NCBI GenBank assembly: GCA_900104565.1
Contig: LT629952.1
Coordinates: 682,001 to 746,000 of the forward strand
Direction: 5' to 3'
Source of the DNA: Ruminococcaceae bacterium Marseille-P2935
GTDB taxonomy: Bacteria > Bacillota > Clostridia > Oscillospirales > Ruminococcaceae
Length of the DNA: 64,000 nucleotides
Made by a program: the position numbers and the translations under genes. Shown here in pieces: positions 8,165 to 16,702 of the stretch (positions within the stretch are counted from its first letter, which is position 1; every line of letters begins with the position of its first letter). Below the pieces are notes generated by a model. That model made no database searches. It saw only the letters and a list, made by a program, of their open reading frames with translations, and was not told the origin of the DNA.

Positions 8165-9637
8165 TTAATCCCACCAGCCGTCATCCTCATTAAAGCGATC
8201 GTCTTCAGACTCAGAACTTTCGGGTGGAGTAGAAGAACTGGGACGCTGGGAGGGCGGAATAAATTCCTGATACATCATTCCGTTAATTTTTTCAATATGA
8301 TATGGCGTATGGGCTGCAAAAATATTCCCGGCAAACACCAATTCGTTAATGTCGTTTTGCTGAATAAAGTTTATCAGCCCAAGCTGGAAATACCGCTGAT
8401 CCACAATATATACCTGCTCATAATGGGGAACCAAAAACGGCGAAAAAGCATTGCCGAAAGAATCCTTCACAATTAATATTTTGCGGCCGTTGTGGTTTCT
8501 TGTGTCCACACGGATTAATGGGTAATCACCGTGCAAAAACACCGAATAGCTGTTAGTCCCAGTAGCATATTCCGCATGCAGAGAGGTTTCTATTGGAGTA
8601 TACGGTGCGTTTGGCATAAAGCGGTACGCTTTATATTCAACAGGAAGCAGATAATAATCCACATAATCCATATGATCCTTCAGGGAAGAGTCTTGAGTCA
8701 GGTTGTATAAGCTGCCCAAGAAATTATCCTTGCGGCGGAGCTCAAAGTCTGAAAGCGGCAGAGGATCAAAACCTGCCTGCTCTGCAAATGCAGTATAAGC
8801 ATAATAAGCGCCCAGGGCCGTCCAGTGATGATCGGTATTAAAATACAGATATTCATCCGTATGCTGCGCCAGCTTCGAATACGCATCTACCTTTTTAATG
8901 GACGGTTTCAAGTTTTCATAAATATTATCGATCCGTGATTTTTCCTCAACAGAAAGATTCCGGTATTTTTCCGGCAGATAAAATTCTGCCGGCGATGGAA
9001 TTATCATATCATAAATCTGCACCTTATTCCCCAGTGCATTTGCGTAGGCATTCACGGTATCGGCATACCATCTGCCCATATCATAGCCGCCGCCAAACAT
9101 TTGGTAAGCACGGCCTTTGTAAATAAAAACCGAACTCTTAAATTCTCCGGTTGCCCCATCATCTGTAACCGGCGGTGCAGAAACACTGGATTGTGTTTGG
9201 TCAGAAGAAGAGTTATCCTCCTGCTCACCAGCCTGAGAAGCAGGCGGTACTGTAGAAGATGGCGGAGTAACCGGGGTTTGGTCCCCAATATCATGTATGC
9301 GTACATCGTCCAACGTAACACCGCGGCTCTCAGCTAAAAAGTTGCCAAAGGCTACTAACTGTTCCCGAAAGGGAAAGGTATCGGAATAAAAGGCGTCCAG
9401 CTCTGTTGTATATTCTCCACTCAGTACTGTAGTCGCTGAAAAATCGGGCTTTTTTGCCAGTTCCCTTCGCTCAATTTCAGAAATCAGCGGTTTTGGTAGA
9501 AGCAGCGAAAGAACCCCCATGGCGGTTAGTGCCGCAACAAACAAAACAATTCCCACCATGGCGCATATTTTCTCCGTCTCCCCCTCGTGCTCTGAAGGAA
9601 AGATGCGCTCCTGCAGTTTATCAATTTTATCACCCAT
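8165..9637 (-). CDS. DHHW/AlgX-like SGNH protein, partner of MBOAT acyltransferase
   Basis: The 490-residue protein has a cytoplasmic N-terminus, one membrane helix at about residues 25-47, a low-complexity Pro/Ser/Gln linker around 125-160, and then an extracellular SGNH-hydrolase-like domain carrying the family signature DHHW in FNTDHHWTALG. In alginate, cellulose and cell-wall O-acetylation systems such proteins take acetyl groups exported by an MBOAT protein and place them on a polysaccharide. The MBOAT gene is immediately upstream (13-nt gap). The C-terminal tail is rich in Ser, Pro and acidic residues. I chose the ATG at 9637: AAGGGGG sits 8 nt upstream, whereas a GTG three codons earlier overlaps that site. 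The acceptor polymer is unknown. Confidence 0.86.
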   Translation of the reverse strand: MGDKIDKLQERIFPSEHEGETEKICAMVGIVLFVAALTAMGVLSLLLPKPLISEIERRELAKKPDFSATTVLSGEYTTELDAFYSDTFPFREQLVAFGNFLAESRGVTLDDVRIHDIGDQTPVTPPSSTVPPASQAGEQEDNSSSDQTQSSVSAPPVTDDGATGEFKSSVFIYKGRAYQMFGGGYDMGRWYADTVNAYANALGNKVQIYDMIIPSPAEFYLPEKYRNLSVEEKSRIDNIYENLKPSIKKVDAYSKLAQHTDEYLYFNTDHHWTALGAYYAYTAFAEQAGFDPLPLSDFELRRKDNFLGSLYNLTQDSSLKDHMDYVDYYLLPVEYKAYRFMPNAPYTPIETSLHAEYATGTNSYSVFLHGDYPLIRVDTRNHNGRKILIVKDSFGNAFSPFLVPHYEQVYIVDQRYFQLGLINFIQQNDINELVFAGNIFAAHTPYHIEKINGMMYQEFIPPSQRPSSSTPPESSESEDDRFNEDDGWWD

Positions 9638-9650
9638 TTGCTGCACCCCC

Positions 9651-11060
9651 TTAGAAACGGAAATATAAGAACGGATTATAACTTTGGCCTACCAGCATAG
9701 CAGTGCTTACCACAAGTAGAACCAGGTTCAAACCAATTTGTACATAAAATAAAGAAAGCTGTTTGCCCTGGGAAAGTTTGGTCTGCATCCAATTTTTAAA
9801 CTTAGGAACAATTGGCAGACAAAATACCACTGCCAGTATGATCCAAAATACATTATTGGCCAGGGTAATCTCAAGCTGCAGATCCCACAGGCTGCGGCCG
9901 GCACCGCCAAACATAATCGAGAGGTAGGTACCCAGTTTTCCAAGATCGGTAAAATAGAAAAGGGCCCAGCCAATTACGACCATAAGCATTAAATACAGGT
10001 GGGAGAAAACTGCCGGAATCTTTTTTAATACTTTGGAAAGGAACAGACGTTCAATTGAAATTAATACGCCAAAATAGATACCCCAAAGAATGAAGTTCCA
10101 GCTGGCTCCATGCCAGAGACCCGTGAGGAACCAAACCACAAACAGGTTGAAATACTGATGCTTCCGGTTTCCGCCCATGGGAATATATACATAATCACGA
10201 AAAAAGCTGCCCAGTGAGATATGCCACCTGCGCCAGAATTCTGTAGCGCTTTTTGCAATGTACGGGTAGTTAAAGTTTTCATAATAATGGAACCCAAACA
10301 TCCACCCCATACCAATAGCCATATCAGAATACCCAGAAAAATCAAAATAGATTTGGATGGTAAACATGATAACGCCAAACCAGGCACCAGCTACAGAAAG
10401 CTTTGCAAGATCACCGCCCATATAGCGCTGAACAAAGTCACCGGCGACATTGGCGATAATTACCTTTTTGGCTAAACCAATACAAAAACGCGATATGCCG
10501 CACTGCATTTCACCCGGAGAAATTTTGCGGTTGTCAATTTCATCGGCTATGTGGCTGTATCGTACAATCGGACCCGCTACCAGCTGCGGGTAAAGGGATA
10601 CAAACAGTAAAAATTTGACAAAAGAACGCTGGGCAGCAACCTCCCCCCGATATACATCTACCAGGTAGGAAGCAATTTGAAAGGTATAAAATGAAATACC
10701 AATCGGCAAAGTAAACCCCATACTGGCAATAGAAGTACCCAGCAGCTGGTTAATATTTTCAATGATAAAATCGCCGTATTTAAAAACACCAAGCAGCCCA
10801 AAACAAAGGACCAGTGACAGTACCATGCTTACCTTTGCCCACACAGTACCACGGCCATGCTCAATCCACAAACCAAAAAGGTATTCGGCCAGGGTAGTAA
10901 AAATTAATAGGAATATCCAAACAGGCTCTCCCCACGCATAAAAGAACAACGAAAAAGCCACCAGCACAATATTGCGGTAAGCTTTGTTTTTAGAGATAAA
11001 ATAAAGCAAAATATTCAACGGTAAAAACAGATAGAGGAAAATTAAATTAGCAAAAACCAT
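9651..11060 (-). CDS. MBOAT family O-acyltransferase (AlgI/DltB-like)
   Basis: The 469-residue product is a multi-pass membrane protein of the MBOAT family, which moves an acyl group, usually acetyl, across the membrane to an extracellular acceptor. The conserved blocks are visible: FWRRWHISLGSFFRDY near residue 270, YVYIPMGGNR after it, and the catalytic histidine in GLWHGASWNF near residue 317. Hydrophobic helices run throughout. It is paired with the DHHW/AlgX-like protein directly downstream, which makes an exopolysaccharide or cell-wall O-acetylation module more likely than D-alanylation of teichoic acid; no dltA or dltC is present. GAGGG precedes the ATG. Confidence 0.92.
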   Translation of the reverse strand: MVFANLIFLYLFLPLNILLYFISKNKAYRNIVLVAFSLFFYAWGEPVWIFLLIFTTLAEYLFGLWIEHGRGTVWAKVSMVLSLVLCFGLLGVFKYGDFIIENINQLLGTSIASMGFTLPIGISFYTFQIASYLVDVYRGEVAAQRSFVKFLLFVSLYPQLVAGPIVRYSHIADEIDNRKISPGEMQCGISRFCIGLAKKVIIANVAGDFVQRYMGGDLAKLSVAGAWFGVIMFTIQIYFDFSGYSDMAIGMGWMFGFHYYENFNYPYIAKSATEFWRRWHISLGSFFRDYVYIPMGGNRKHQYFNLFVVWFLTGLWHGASWNFILWGIYFGVLISIERLFLSKVLKKIPAVFSHLYLMLMVVIGWALFYFTDLGKLGTYLSIMFGGAGRSLWDLQLEITLANNVFWIILAVVFCLPIVPKFKNWMQTKLSQGKQLSLFYVQIGLNLVLLVVSTAMLVGQSYNPFLYFRF

Positions 11061-11664
11061 AGATGAACCCTCTTTAAAATATTTTCTTTTCCTAGTTTTT
11101 ATGTGTAGTCTTTTAAAAGCTTAGGCTTCTCGCTTTATCTGCACTTTGTCTGTTATTCCAATTTTTTAGTAAACCACCGATTGCTGAAAAAATCAAGTAT
11201 AAAGTTCAGCAACAATAAAAAAAACAGCATAATTACTGCCTTTTGCCGACTTTACACAAAACCTTAGTGATTTTCGTCGTATCACCCAAATATTATACCT
11301 GAAATATTGGTAAAAAGATAGCTTATTTGTCACTAAATTTAGCAGGTTTCATCTCACATCTGCTTGCTTTTATGAATAAAGTATTGTATTTGGTCGTTTT
11401 TTGTTGTACAATTTTTATGCGATTGTTTTAGCATCATATCCCAGTATAGTATGGCAATAAATAGCAGAAAAAAACATTCTTTTATGAAGTAGTATTTTTC
11501 TGATTTTTATGTAATTTAAAAAATTTAAAATATTTTAATTTATTATCGGACAGGCGCTTAACCTGCTCTGAATATTTTTTTTTGTATTGTCAAGTCTTTT
11601 TATGATTATGTTCATCCGTTTCGGAAATATTTACCAGCATGAATGCTGGAGAATGGAGACCCTT
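11061..11664. other. AT-rich divergent intergenic region
   Basis: About 600 bases without a convincing gene, between the MBOAT gene (minus) and the F420-ligase-like gene (plus). On the minus strand a TATAAT at 11297-11292 could be a -10 element for the MBOAT operon, without a clear -35. On the plus strand TTGTTT, 16 bp, TATAGT near 11423-11450 is a candidate promoter for the F420-ligase-like gene and ackA. The reading frame of that gene is open upstream to 11587, but those codons lack a ribosome binding site. Confidence 0.45.
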
Positions 11665-12390
11665 ATGGCAGAAGGATATGTTGTCAATGAAGGAAAAAAT
11701 GAAGTTGTTACAGTAGACGGCCAGGAGTACCGCCGGCTTTGTATTCGCACCCATGTTATCACTGACCAGGATAAGATTGCTGACGTCGTTGAAAAGTATG
11801 TTGCTCCTTACCTGGAAGAAGGGGATATCATTTTTATAACCGAAAAGGTTGTAGCGTGCACCCAAAAGCGTGCAATCCCTATGGAAGATATTCATCCCCG
11901 TCCGTTGGCAAAATTTTTAAGCAAATTTGTTTTAAAAACGCCCTACGGAATTGGTTTGGGAATACCAGAGACTATGGAAATGGCTTTAAGAGAATGCGGT
12001 ACCATTCGTATTTTGTTTGCCGCTTTTGTGTCTGCCATTGGCAAGCTGTTTGGCCAGCGGGGCTGGTTTTATAATATTGCAGGTTACAAGGCCCGCTCGA
12101 TTGATGGCCCCTGCAGTTATACCCTCCCTCCCTATAACCATTATGTGGTGCTTGGGCCGGATAAACCGGATGAATCAGCAAAAGCAATTTCTGACAGGGT
12201 AGGTTATCCTGTCGCCATTACTGATATCAACGATTTAGACGGTAATATTCTCGGAACATCTGATAAAAATATAGATCGGGATTTACTGGTAAAAATTCTA
12301 AAGGACAACCCGCTGGGCCAGACTTCTGAGCAAACCCCAATGGGTATTATCCGCCGGGTTACAGAGCCCGCAGCTGCAAAGCAGGAATAG
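11665..12390 (+). CDS. F420-0:gamma-glutamyl ligase-like protein
   Basis: The 241-residue protein matches the F420_ligase/CofE-like family (PF01996) in the EGDIIFITEKVVACTQ segment and in the C-terminal block with VAITDINDLDGNILG. In archaea and actinobacteria CofE adds glutamates to the deazaflavin cofactor F420. Firmicutes of this type are not known to make F420, so this family branch probably does something else, perhaps another amide ligation on a cofactor or metabolite (inference). I chose the ATG at 11665 because GGAGACC lies 7-8 nt upstream; in-frame ATGs at 11587 and 11653 are poorer. ackA follows after 24 nt in the same direction. Confidence 0.78.
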   Translation: MAEGYVVNEGKNEVVTVDGQEYRRLCIRTHVITDQDKIADVVEKYVAPYLEEGDIIFITEKVVACTQKRAIPMEDIHPRPLAKFLSKFVLKTPYGIGLGIPETMEMALRECGTIRILFAAFVSAIGKLFGQRGWFYNIAGYKARSIDGPCSYTLPPYNHYVVLGPDKPDESAKAISDRVGYPVAITDINDLDGNILGTSDKNIDRDLLVKILKDNPLGQTSEQTPMGIIRRVTEPAAAKQE

Positions 12391-12414
12391 CACAATTTTT
12401 GATGAGGTGAAAAT

Positions 12415-13614
12415 ATGCTGGTATTAGTACTCAATGCAGGAAGCTCGTCTTTAAAATATCAATTGATTAATATGCAGGACGAATCCATTCTTGCAAAAGG
12501 AAACTGTGAACGAATTGGAATTGATGGCCGCATCTCTCATACGGTACATGGTGAAAAACATGTATTTGAGAATACGCTGGCCAATCATACAGATGCGTTA
12601 AGCACTGTGATCGACCTGCTTACCAAGGGGGAATTTGCGGTAATCTCCTCCATTGGTGAAATTGGTGCAATCGGCCATAGGATTGCGCAGGGACTGGAAG
12701 GTGTTGATAAGGCGGAAGTGATTGACGAAAGAGTATGGAAAGATATTGAATCCACTGTTCCATCCTCCCCTCTTCATACGCCCGCCATGTTAAACTGCAT
12801 TGCCTCCTGTACCAAACTGTTTGGAAAAGACCAGTTGCAGGTCGCAGTGTTTGATACATCTTTCCACAGCACTATGCCCCCCAAGGCATATATTTATGGC
12901 ATTCCTTATGAATACTATAAAAAATATGGTATTCGCAGGTATGGCTACCACGGCACTTCCCATAAATATGTTTCGCTGCGCCTTGCTAAATTATTGGGCA
13001 AAAAGCCGGAAGATCTGAAAATTGTTTCCTGCCATTTGGGTAACGGTTCTTCGGTAACTGCGATTGACGGCGGAAAATCCATCGATACCTCTATGGGCTA
13101 CACCCCCACCGAGGGCTTAATTATGGGTACGCGCTGCGGTACAATCGACCCAACCATCGCCTTTACACTAGCCGAAAATGAAAACCTCTCTTTGCAGGAA
13201 GTAAAAGATATTTTATTGAAAAAATCAGGTCTTTTGGGGATCTCCGGTGTTTCCAGTGACGACCGTGATGTTGGTATTGCCGCTGAAGAAGGGAACGAGC
13301 GTGCAAAACTGACCGGTCAGGTACTGCGCTACCAGATTAAAAAATACATAGGCTCTTATGCCGCTGCCATGAACGGCTTGGACGGCCTGTTGTTTACCGG
13401 CGGTATTGGTGAAAAGTCCTGGGAGCTTCGCGAAGAAGTTTGCTCTAACATGGAATTTTTCGGGATCAAACTAGACAAGCAAAAAAACAAAGAGCTAAAC
13501 GGCCAGGAAGCATGTATTTCTGCTGCCGACTCGAAAGTTCCGGTTTGGATTATTCCTACCAATGAAGAAAAAATGATAGCCAGAGAAACCTATGAAATTG
13601 CACTGAACAAATAA
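12415..13614 (+). CDS. ackA: Acetate kinase
   Basis: AckA interconverts acetyl phosphate plus ADP with acetate plus ATP, the ATP-yielding last step of acetogenic fermentation. The 399-residue length is standard. Family signatures are present: LVLNAGSSSLKY at residues 4-15, GYHGTSHKYVS, the nucleotide-phosphate motif CHLGNGSS at 206-213, GTRCGTIDP and the C-terminal LLFTGGIGE. GAGGTG precedes the ATG. The usual partner pta is not adjacent; the upstream gene is the F420-ligase-like protein. A strong terminator follows. Confidence 0.98.
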   Translation: MLVLVLNAGSSSLKYQLINMQDESILAKGNCERIGIDGRISHTVHGEKHVFENTLANHTDALSTVIDLLTKGEFAVISSIGEIGAIGHRIAQGLEGVDKAEVIDERVWKDIESTVPSSPLHTPAMLNCIASCTKLFGKDQLQVAVFDTSFHSTMPPKAYIYGIPYEYYKKYGIRRYGYHGTSHKYVSLRLAKLLGKKPEDLKIVSCHLGNGSSVTAIDGGKSIDTSMGYTPTEGLIMGTRCGTIDPTIAFTLAENENLSLQEVKDILLKKSGLLGISGVSSDDRDVGIAAEEGNERAKLTGQVLRYQIKKYIGSYAAAMNGLDGLLFTGGIGEKSWELREEVCSNMEFFGIKLDKQKNKELNGQEACISAADSKVPVWIIPTNEEKMIARETYEIALNK

Positions 13615-13687
13615 TCCCCTTATTCGGCCAAGCATTATTTGAAAGATCTCCTTACAATTTTGTAGGGTCTTCGCTAAATCAAAACAG

Positions 13688-13723
13688 CGGCGGTGGTAAA
13701 TGAACGTACCACCGCCGTTTTTT
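13688..13723 (+). terminator. Rho-independent terminator after ackA
   Basis: A perfect 11-bp GC-rich stem (CGGCGGTGGTA with TACCACCGCCG), an 8-nt loop and TTTTTT, 74 nt downstream of the ackA stop. Confidence 0.9.
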
Positions 13724-13967
13724 ATATAGTTTAAACGTAATCAGCCACCAGCTTTTCTGGCGAGAATAAAAGCTTTAGCGACAGCATTTAAGCAAAAAAA
13801 TGACAAATTTAGAGCACTGCTCAAAGCAAATTGTTAGATCAGAAATGATGGCTACCAACGGCAGCGCGAGTAGTGATGCGCCTAATGGAATATGCGTTTT
13901 AATAAACTGTTGGCAATATACCTTAGGGCTGGTACATACAAGCGTTCAACTGGGAGTTTGTTTGCAT

Positions 13968-14597
13968 TTATATGCCGTATTCTATTTTCCCAGCCTTTTT
14001 TAGAGTATATGCATAGGCCAAAAACCGGGGGGTTTTATCGTCAATATCATTTTGAGTAACCCCTAACCATAGGATCAGTTCATTTGCCAACTTCTCGCTA
14101 GCATCATCAATACACATATATTGCGTTGTTACTTCAAGTTTAACAATGGTATCTCTTTGTGAAGTTGTTTTCATTTTATATGCCTTCATAATCAATCCCA
14201 ATTTCTCAGCTGGGTATTTTCTTGCCTGCTCAAACGAGGTATCGTTTTGAGCGTATTCAAGAATCTGTTTTTTCGTTGGGTTTGGAGAAAGCGGGCCAGG
14301 TAAATCCAGTAAATTCCGAAAGTGATTGACAATGACATTGGTTTTTAATACCTGCTGCTCTTTTTCGGAAAGGATATAAGGTTCAGCATTATAATTTTTT
14401 ATCAAATATTCCTCAAGCTCGCAAAAATCATGGGCATTTGGTTTTATCTTGGTTGCAGCATATTCCAAAAAGGCCTCGTTTTCGGTGTTGCTGGCTTTTT
14501 GTTTTACCCAAACAGCGGTAGGTCCGTCTGCCCCAATAATACCAATCACCTCTGCCTCATTCTTTTTCCTGCAAAAAAACTTTTTTATAAAACCCAT
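13968..14597 (-). CDS. Uncharacterised protein with GADGPT motif
   Basis: I do not recognise this 209-residue protein as a whole. After a basic N-terminus (MGFIKKFFCRKKN) comes IGIIGADGPTAVWV, very close to the IIGGADGPT motif known from the beta subunit of sodium-translocating decarboxylases (OadB/GcdB). None of the membrane helices of those proteins follows; the remainder is soluble, charged and predicted helical. AGGGAGAAAG supplies a normal ribosome binding site for the ATG at 14597. It stands alone between two terminators. The motif may be a borrowed ligand-binding or targeting segment (inference); no function is assigned. Confidence 0.7.
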   Translation of the reverse strand: MGFIKKFFCRKKNEAEVIGIIGADGPTAVWVKQKASNTENEAFLEYAATKIKPNAHDFCELEEYLIKNYNAEPYILSEKEQQVLKTNVIVNHFRNLLDLPGPLSPNPTKKQILEYAQNDTSFEQARKYPAEKLGLIMKAYKMKTTSQRDTIVKLEVTTQYMCIDDASEKLANELILWLGVTQNDIDDKTPRFLAYAYTLKKAGKIEYGI

Positions 14598-14795
14598 TTT
14601 ACTTTCTCCCTGGCACTTTCTGAAATTTCTAAAAAATGTTTAAGATTCTGTTTTTCCAAAAGGCACGCGGTTCATGAAATACAATGTTCGATAGTTTTAG
14701 CTTTATTTTTTAAATTACCGCAAGGAAATTTTCTGTTTTTCCAGCGCTACATCAAATATGATACAGGTCTTCCCCCTGATAGGGCAGATATTAGA

Positions 14796-14825
14796 AAGCG
14801 CGGAACGATATGTTGTTCCGCGCTT
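14796..14825 (-). terminator. Hairpin terminating the nucleoside salvage operon
   Basis: A perfect 11-bp stem (AAGCGCGGAAC with GTTCCGCGCTT) and 8-nt loop, 25 nt after the pdp stop. The following T-run on the minus strand is short (TTTCT). Confidence 0.6.
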
Positions 14826-14849
14826 AATGAAATCATTTAATAACCGTAT

Positions 14850-16175
14850 TTAAAACCTCTGCACTCCGTCGACTGCCACACGGGCATAGATCAGGGGGCT
14901 GACTTCCGGTTTCGTGTCTTCAATGGTAATTGCTTCCAGCAGCATTTTTTCTGCCGGGACAACTGCCTGCTGCTTTGAGGTATATAAGGTTGCAATCGTC
15001 TCTCCTTCTTTTACAGCGTCCCCAGTCTTTTTTGCAAGCAAAATGCCTGCAGACATATCTAACACGCTGTCTTTTGTCTCCCTGCCGGCGCCCAGCACAA
15101 CCGAAGCAATACCGCAACGCTCTGTCTGCATAGCGGTAATATAACCGCTGCGAGGCGCTTTTACCTCGTGGCAGATAGCGGCCTGTGGGAATTTGTTAAA
15201 GTCATCAATCACAGCGACATCCCCGCCTTCCGCTGCAACCATCTCTTTAAATTTGGCCAAGGCAGACCCGTCTGCAATGGTTTTTTTAGCCATTTCAATG
15301 CAGCCTTCCATAGAATCAGCCTTTTCAGCCAAGTAAAGCATGTTGGCAGCCAGCTGAATGCAAAGCTCGGTTAAATCAGCAGGGCCCTGACCTTTCAATA
15401 TTTCTACCGACTCCATAACCTCCAGGGAATTTCCTATTGCATAACCCAGCGGGGTATCCATATTGGTGATTAATGCAATAATATGACGGCCTACATGTTC
15501 GCCAATTGCAACCATTGTCTCGGCCAAGCGGATGGAATCATTTATGGTCTTCATAAATGCGCCGCTTCCAGTTTTTACATCCAGCAAAATAGCGTCTGCG
15601 CCAGCTGCAATCTTTTTGCTCATAATGCTGGAAGCAATCAGCGGCATGCAGTCTATTGTTGCTGTAACATCTCGTAAGGCGTAAAGTTTTTTATCGGCGG
15701 GTGCAAGGTTGCCTGTCTGGCCAACTACCGCTACGCCGATCTTTTTGACAATATCCAAAAAGCGTTCCGGTTCAACAGAGGTGGACAAGCCTGGAATCGC
15801 CTCCAATTTATCTAAAGTCCCGCCGGTGTGGCCCAGACCACGGCCAGACATCATCGCTACCGGTACCCCACATGCTGCTACCATAGGGGCAATAATCAGC
15901 GTCGTTTTGTCTCCCACACCACCGGTGCTGTGTTTATCCACCTTAATGCCTGGAATACTGGAGAGATCGACCATATCTCCGGACGCAGCAATACCATTGG
16001 TAAGGCTGGCTGTCTCTTCCGCGGTCATTCCCTGAAAACAAACTGCCATTAAAAAAGCAGAAATCTGATAATCGGGAATATCCCCTTTGGTGTATCCATC
16101 CAAAATGAAATTGATTTCGGCATCAGAAAGAGTGCCGCCCAACCTTTTTTTCATAATTAAATCATACATTCTCAT
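14850..16175 (-). CDS. pdp: Pyrimidine-nucleoside (thymidine) phosphorylase
   Basis: The enzyme splits thymidine, deoxyuridine or uridine with phosphate to give the base and (deoxy)ribose 1-phosphate. The 441-residue length and motifs fit: KHSTGGVGDK (residues 81-90, phosphate binding) and the family signature SGRGLGHTGGTLDKLE (110-125). The C-terminal domain carries the GYI and AGRETKD blocks. It is last in the order deoD-deoB-cdd-pdp; the sugar phosphate it makes is the substrate of DeoB. GGAGG precedes the ATG. Whether it is deoA (thymidine-specific) or pdp (broader) cannot be decided from sequence alone; pdp is the usual Firmicutes form. Confidence 0.96.
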   Translation of the reverse strand: MRMYDLIMKKRLGGTLSDAEINFILDGYTKGDIPDYQISAFLMAVCFQGMTAEETASLTNGIAASGDMVDLSSIPGIKVDKHSTGGVGDKTTLIIAPMVAACGVPVAMMSGRGLGHTGGTLDKLEAIPGLSTSVEPERFLDIVKKIGVAVVGQTGNLAPADKKLYALRDVTATIDCMPLIASSIMSKKIAAGADAILLDVKTGSGAFMKTINDSIRLAETMVAIGEHVGRHIIALITNMDTPLGYAIGNSLEVMESVEILKGQGPADLTELCIQLAANMLYLAEKADSMEGCIEMAKKTIADGSALAKFKEMVAAEGGDVAVIDDFNKFPQAAICHEVKAPRSGYITAMQTERCGIASVVLGAGRETKDSVLDMSAGILLAKKTGDAVKEGETIATLYTSKQQAVVPAEKMLLEAITIEDTKPEVSPLIYARVAVDGVQRF

Positions 16176-16218
16176 AAAGTTTCCTCCAATATTTTCAGGG
16201 TCTTTTCTGGGATGAGAA

Positions 16219-16250
16219 ACTGATAAGGAGGGGGGCCCCTCCTTATCAGT
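16219..16250 (-). promoter_or_regulatory. Perfect 15-bp intercistronic hairpin between cdd and pdp
   Basis: The sequence is a 32-nt near-perfect palindrome with only GG between the two 15-nt arms. On the minus-strand mRNA the 5' arm contains AAGGAGGGG, an ideal Shine-Dalgarno sequence buried in the stem. It lies 13 nt after the cdd stop and 44 nt before pdp, whose own GGAGG is further on. Only TTTCTC follows, so it is a weak terminator at best. It may attenuate pdp, stabilise the upstream mRNA or block ribosomes; the choice is inference. Confidence 0.6.
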
Positions 16251-16263
16251 ATTATTAATGGCT

Positions 16264-16677
16264 TTATAAGCTCTCGGGTGTAAACATCATGGGGAGCATT
16301 TCGGCCAGAGTCATCTCGACATAATCGTCTGCAGATTTTGCACAGATAATGGTCATACTGCCGTCATTGTACTCCGCCAAAGTTTGGCGGCAGGCTCCGC
16401 AAGGTGAAATATACCTGCTGGTTGCATCCGGTTCCGTCATAGGGCCGCCCACCTCAGCAATCATTTCGAAGTCCCGTTCGCCTTCCGAAACCGCTTTGAA
16501 TATTGCCGTGCGCTCGGCACACATAGTAAGCGGATAGCTGGAGTTTTCTATATTACAGCCGGTGTACACCTTGCCCGATTTAGTAAGCAGTGCAGCACCT
16601 ACCGAAAAATTCGAATAAGGAACATACGCCATTTTACGCGCTTCTTTTGCTATTTCTATCAGTTCCTTTTTTGTCAT
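16264..16677 (-). CDS. cdd: Cytidine deaminase
   Basis: Cdd deaminates cytidine and deoxycytidine to uridine and deoxyuridine, feeding the phosphorylase encoded next. At 137 residues it is the short, homotetrameric type. Zinc ligands are Cys53 with catalytic Glu55 (CAERTA), and Cys93 and Cys96 (PCGACRQ); the substrate motif CNIENSSY lies at 41-48. AGGAGG precedes the ATG by a few bases. It lies 25 nt downstream of deoB in the same operon. Confidence 0.97.
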   Translation of the reverse strand: MTKKELIEIAKEARKMAYVPYSNFSVGAALLTKSGKVYTGCNIENSSYPLTMCAERTAIFKAVSEGERDFEMIAEVGGPMTEPDATSRYISPCGACRQTLAEYNDGSMTIICAKSADDYVEMTLAEMLPMMFTPESL

Positions 16678-16702
16678 AATTTTAACCTCCTGCTAATTGG
16701 GC

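Noticed and set aside
13724-14003. A plus-strand frame of 67 codons after ackA
   Set aside because: Starts in an A-run without a ribosome binding site and runs into the 3' end of the minus-strand gene.
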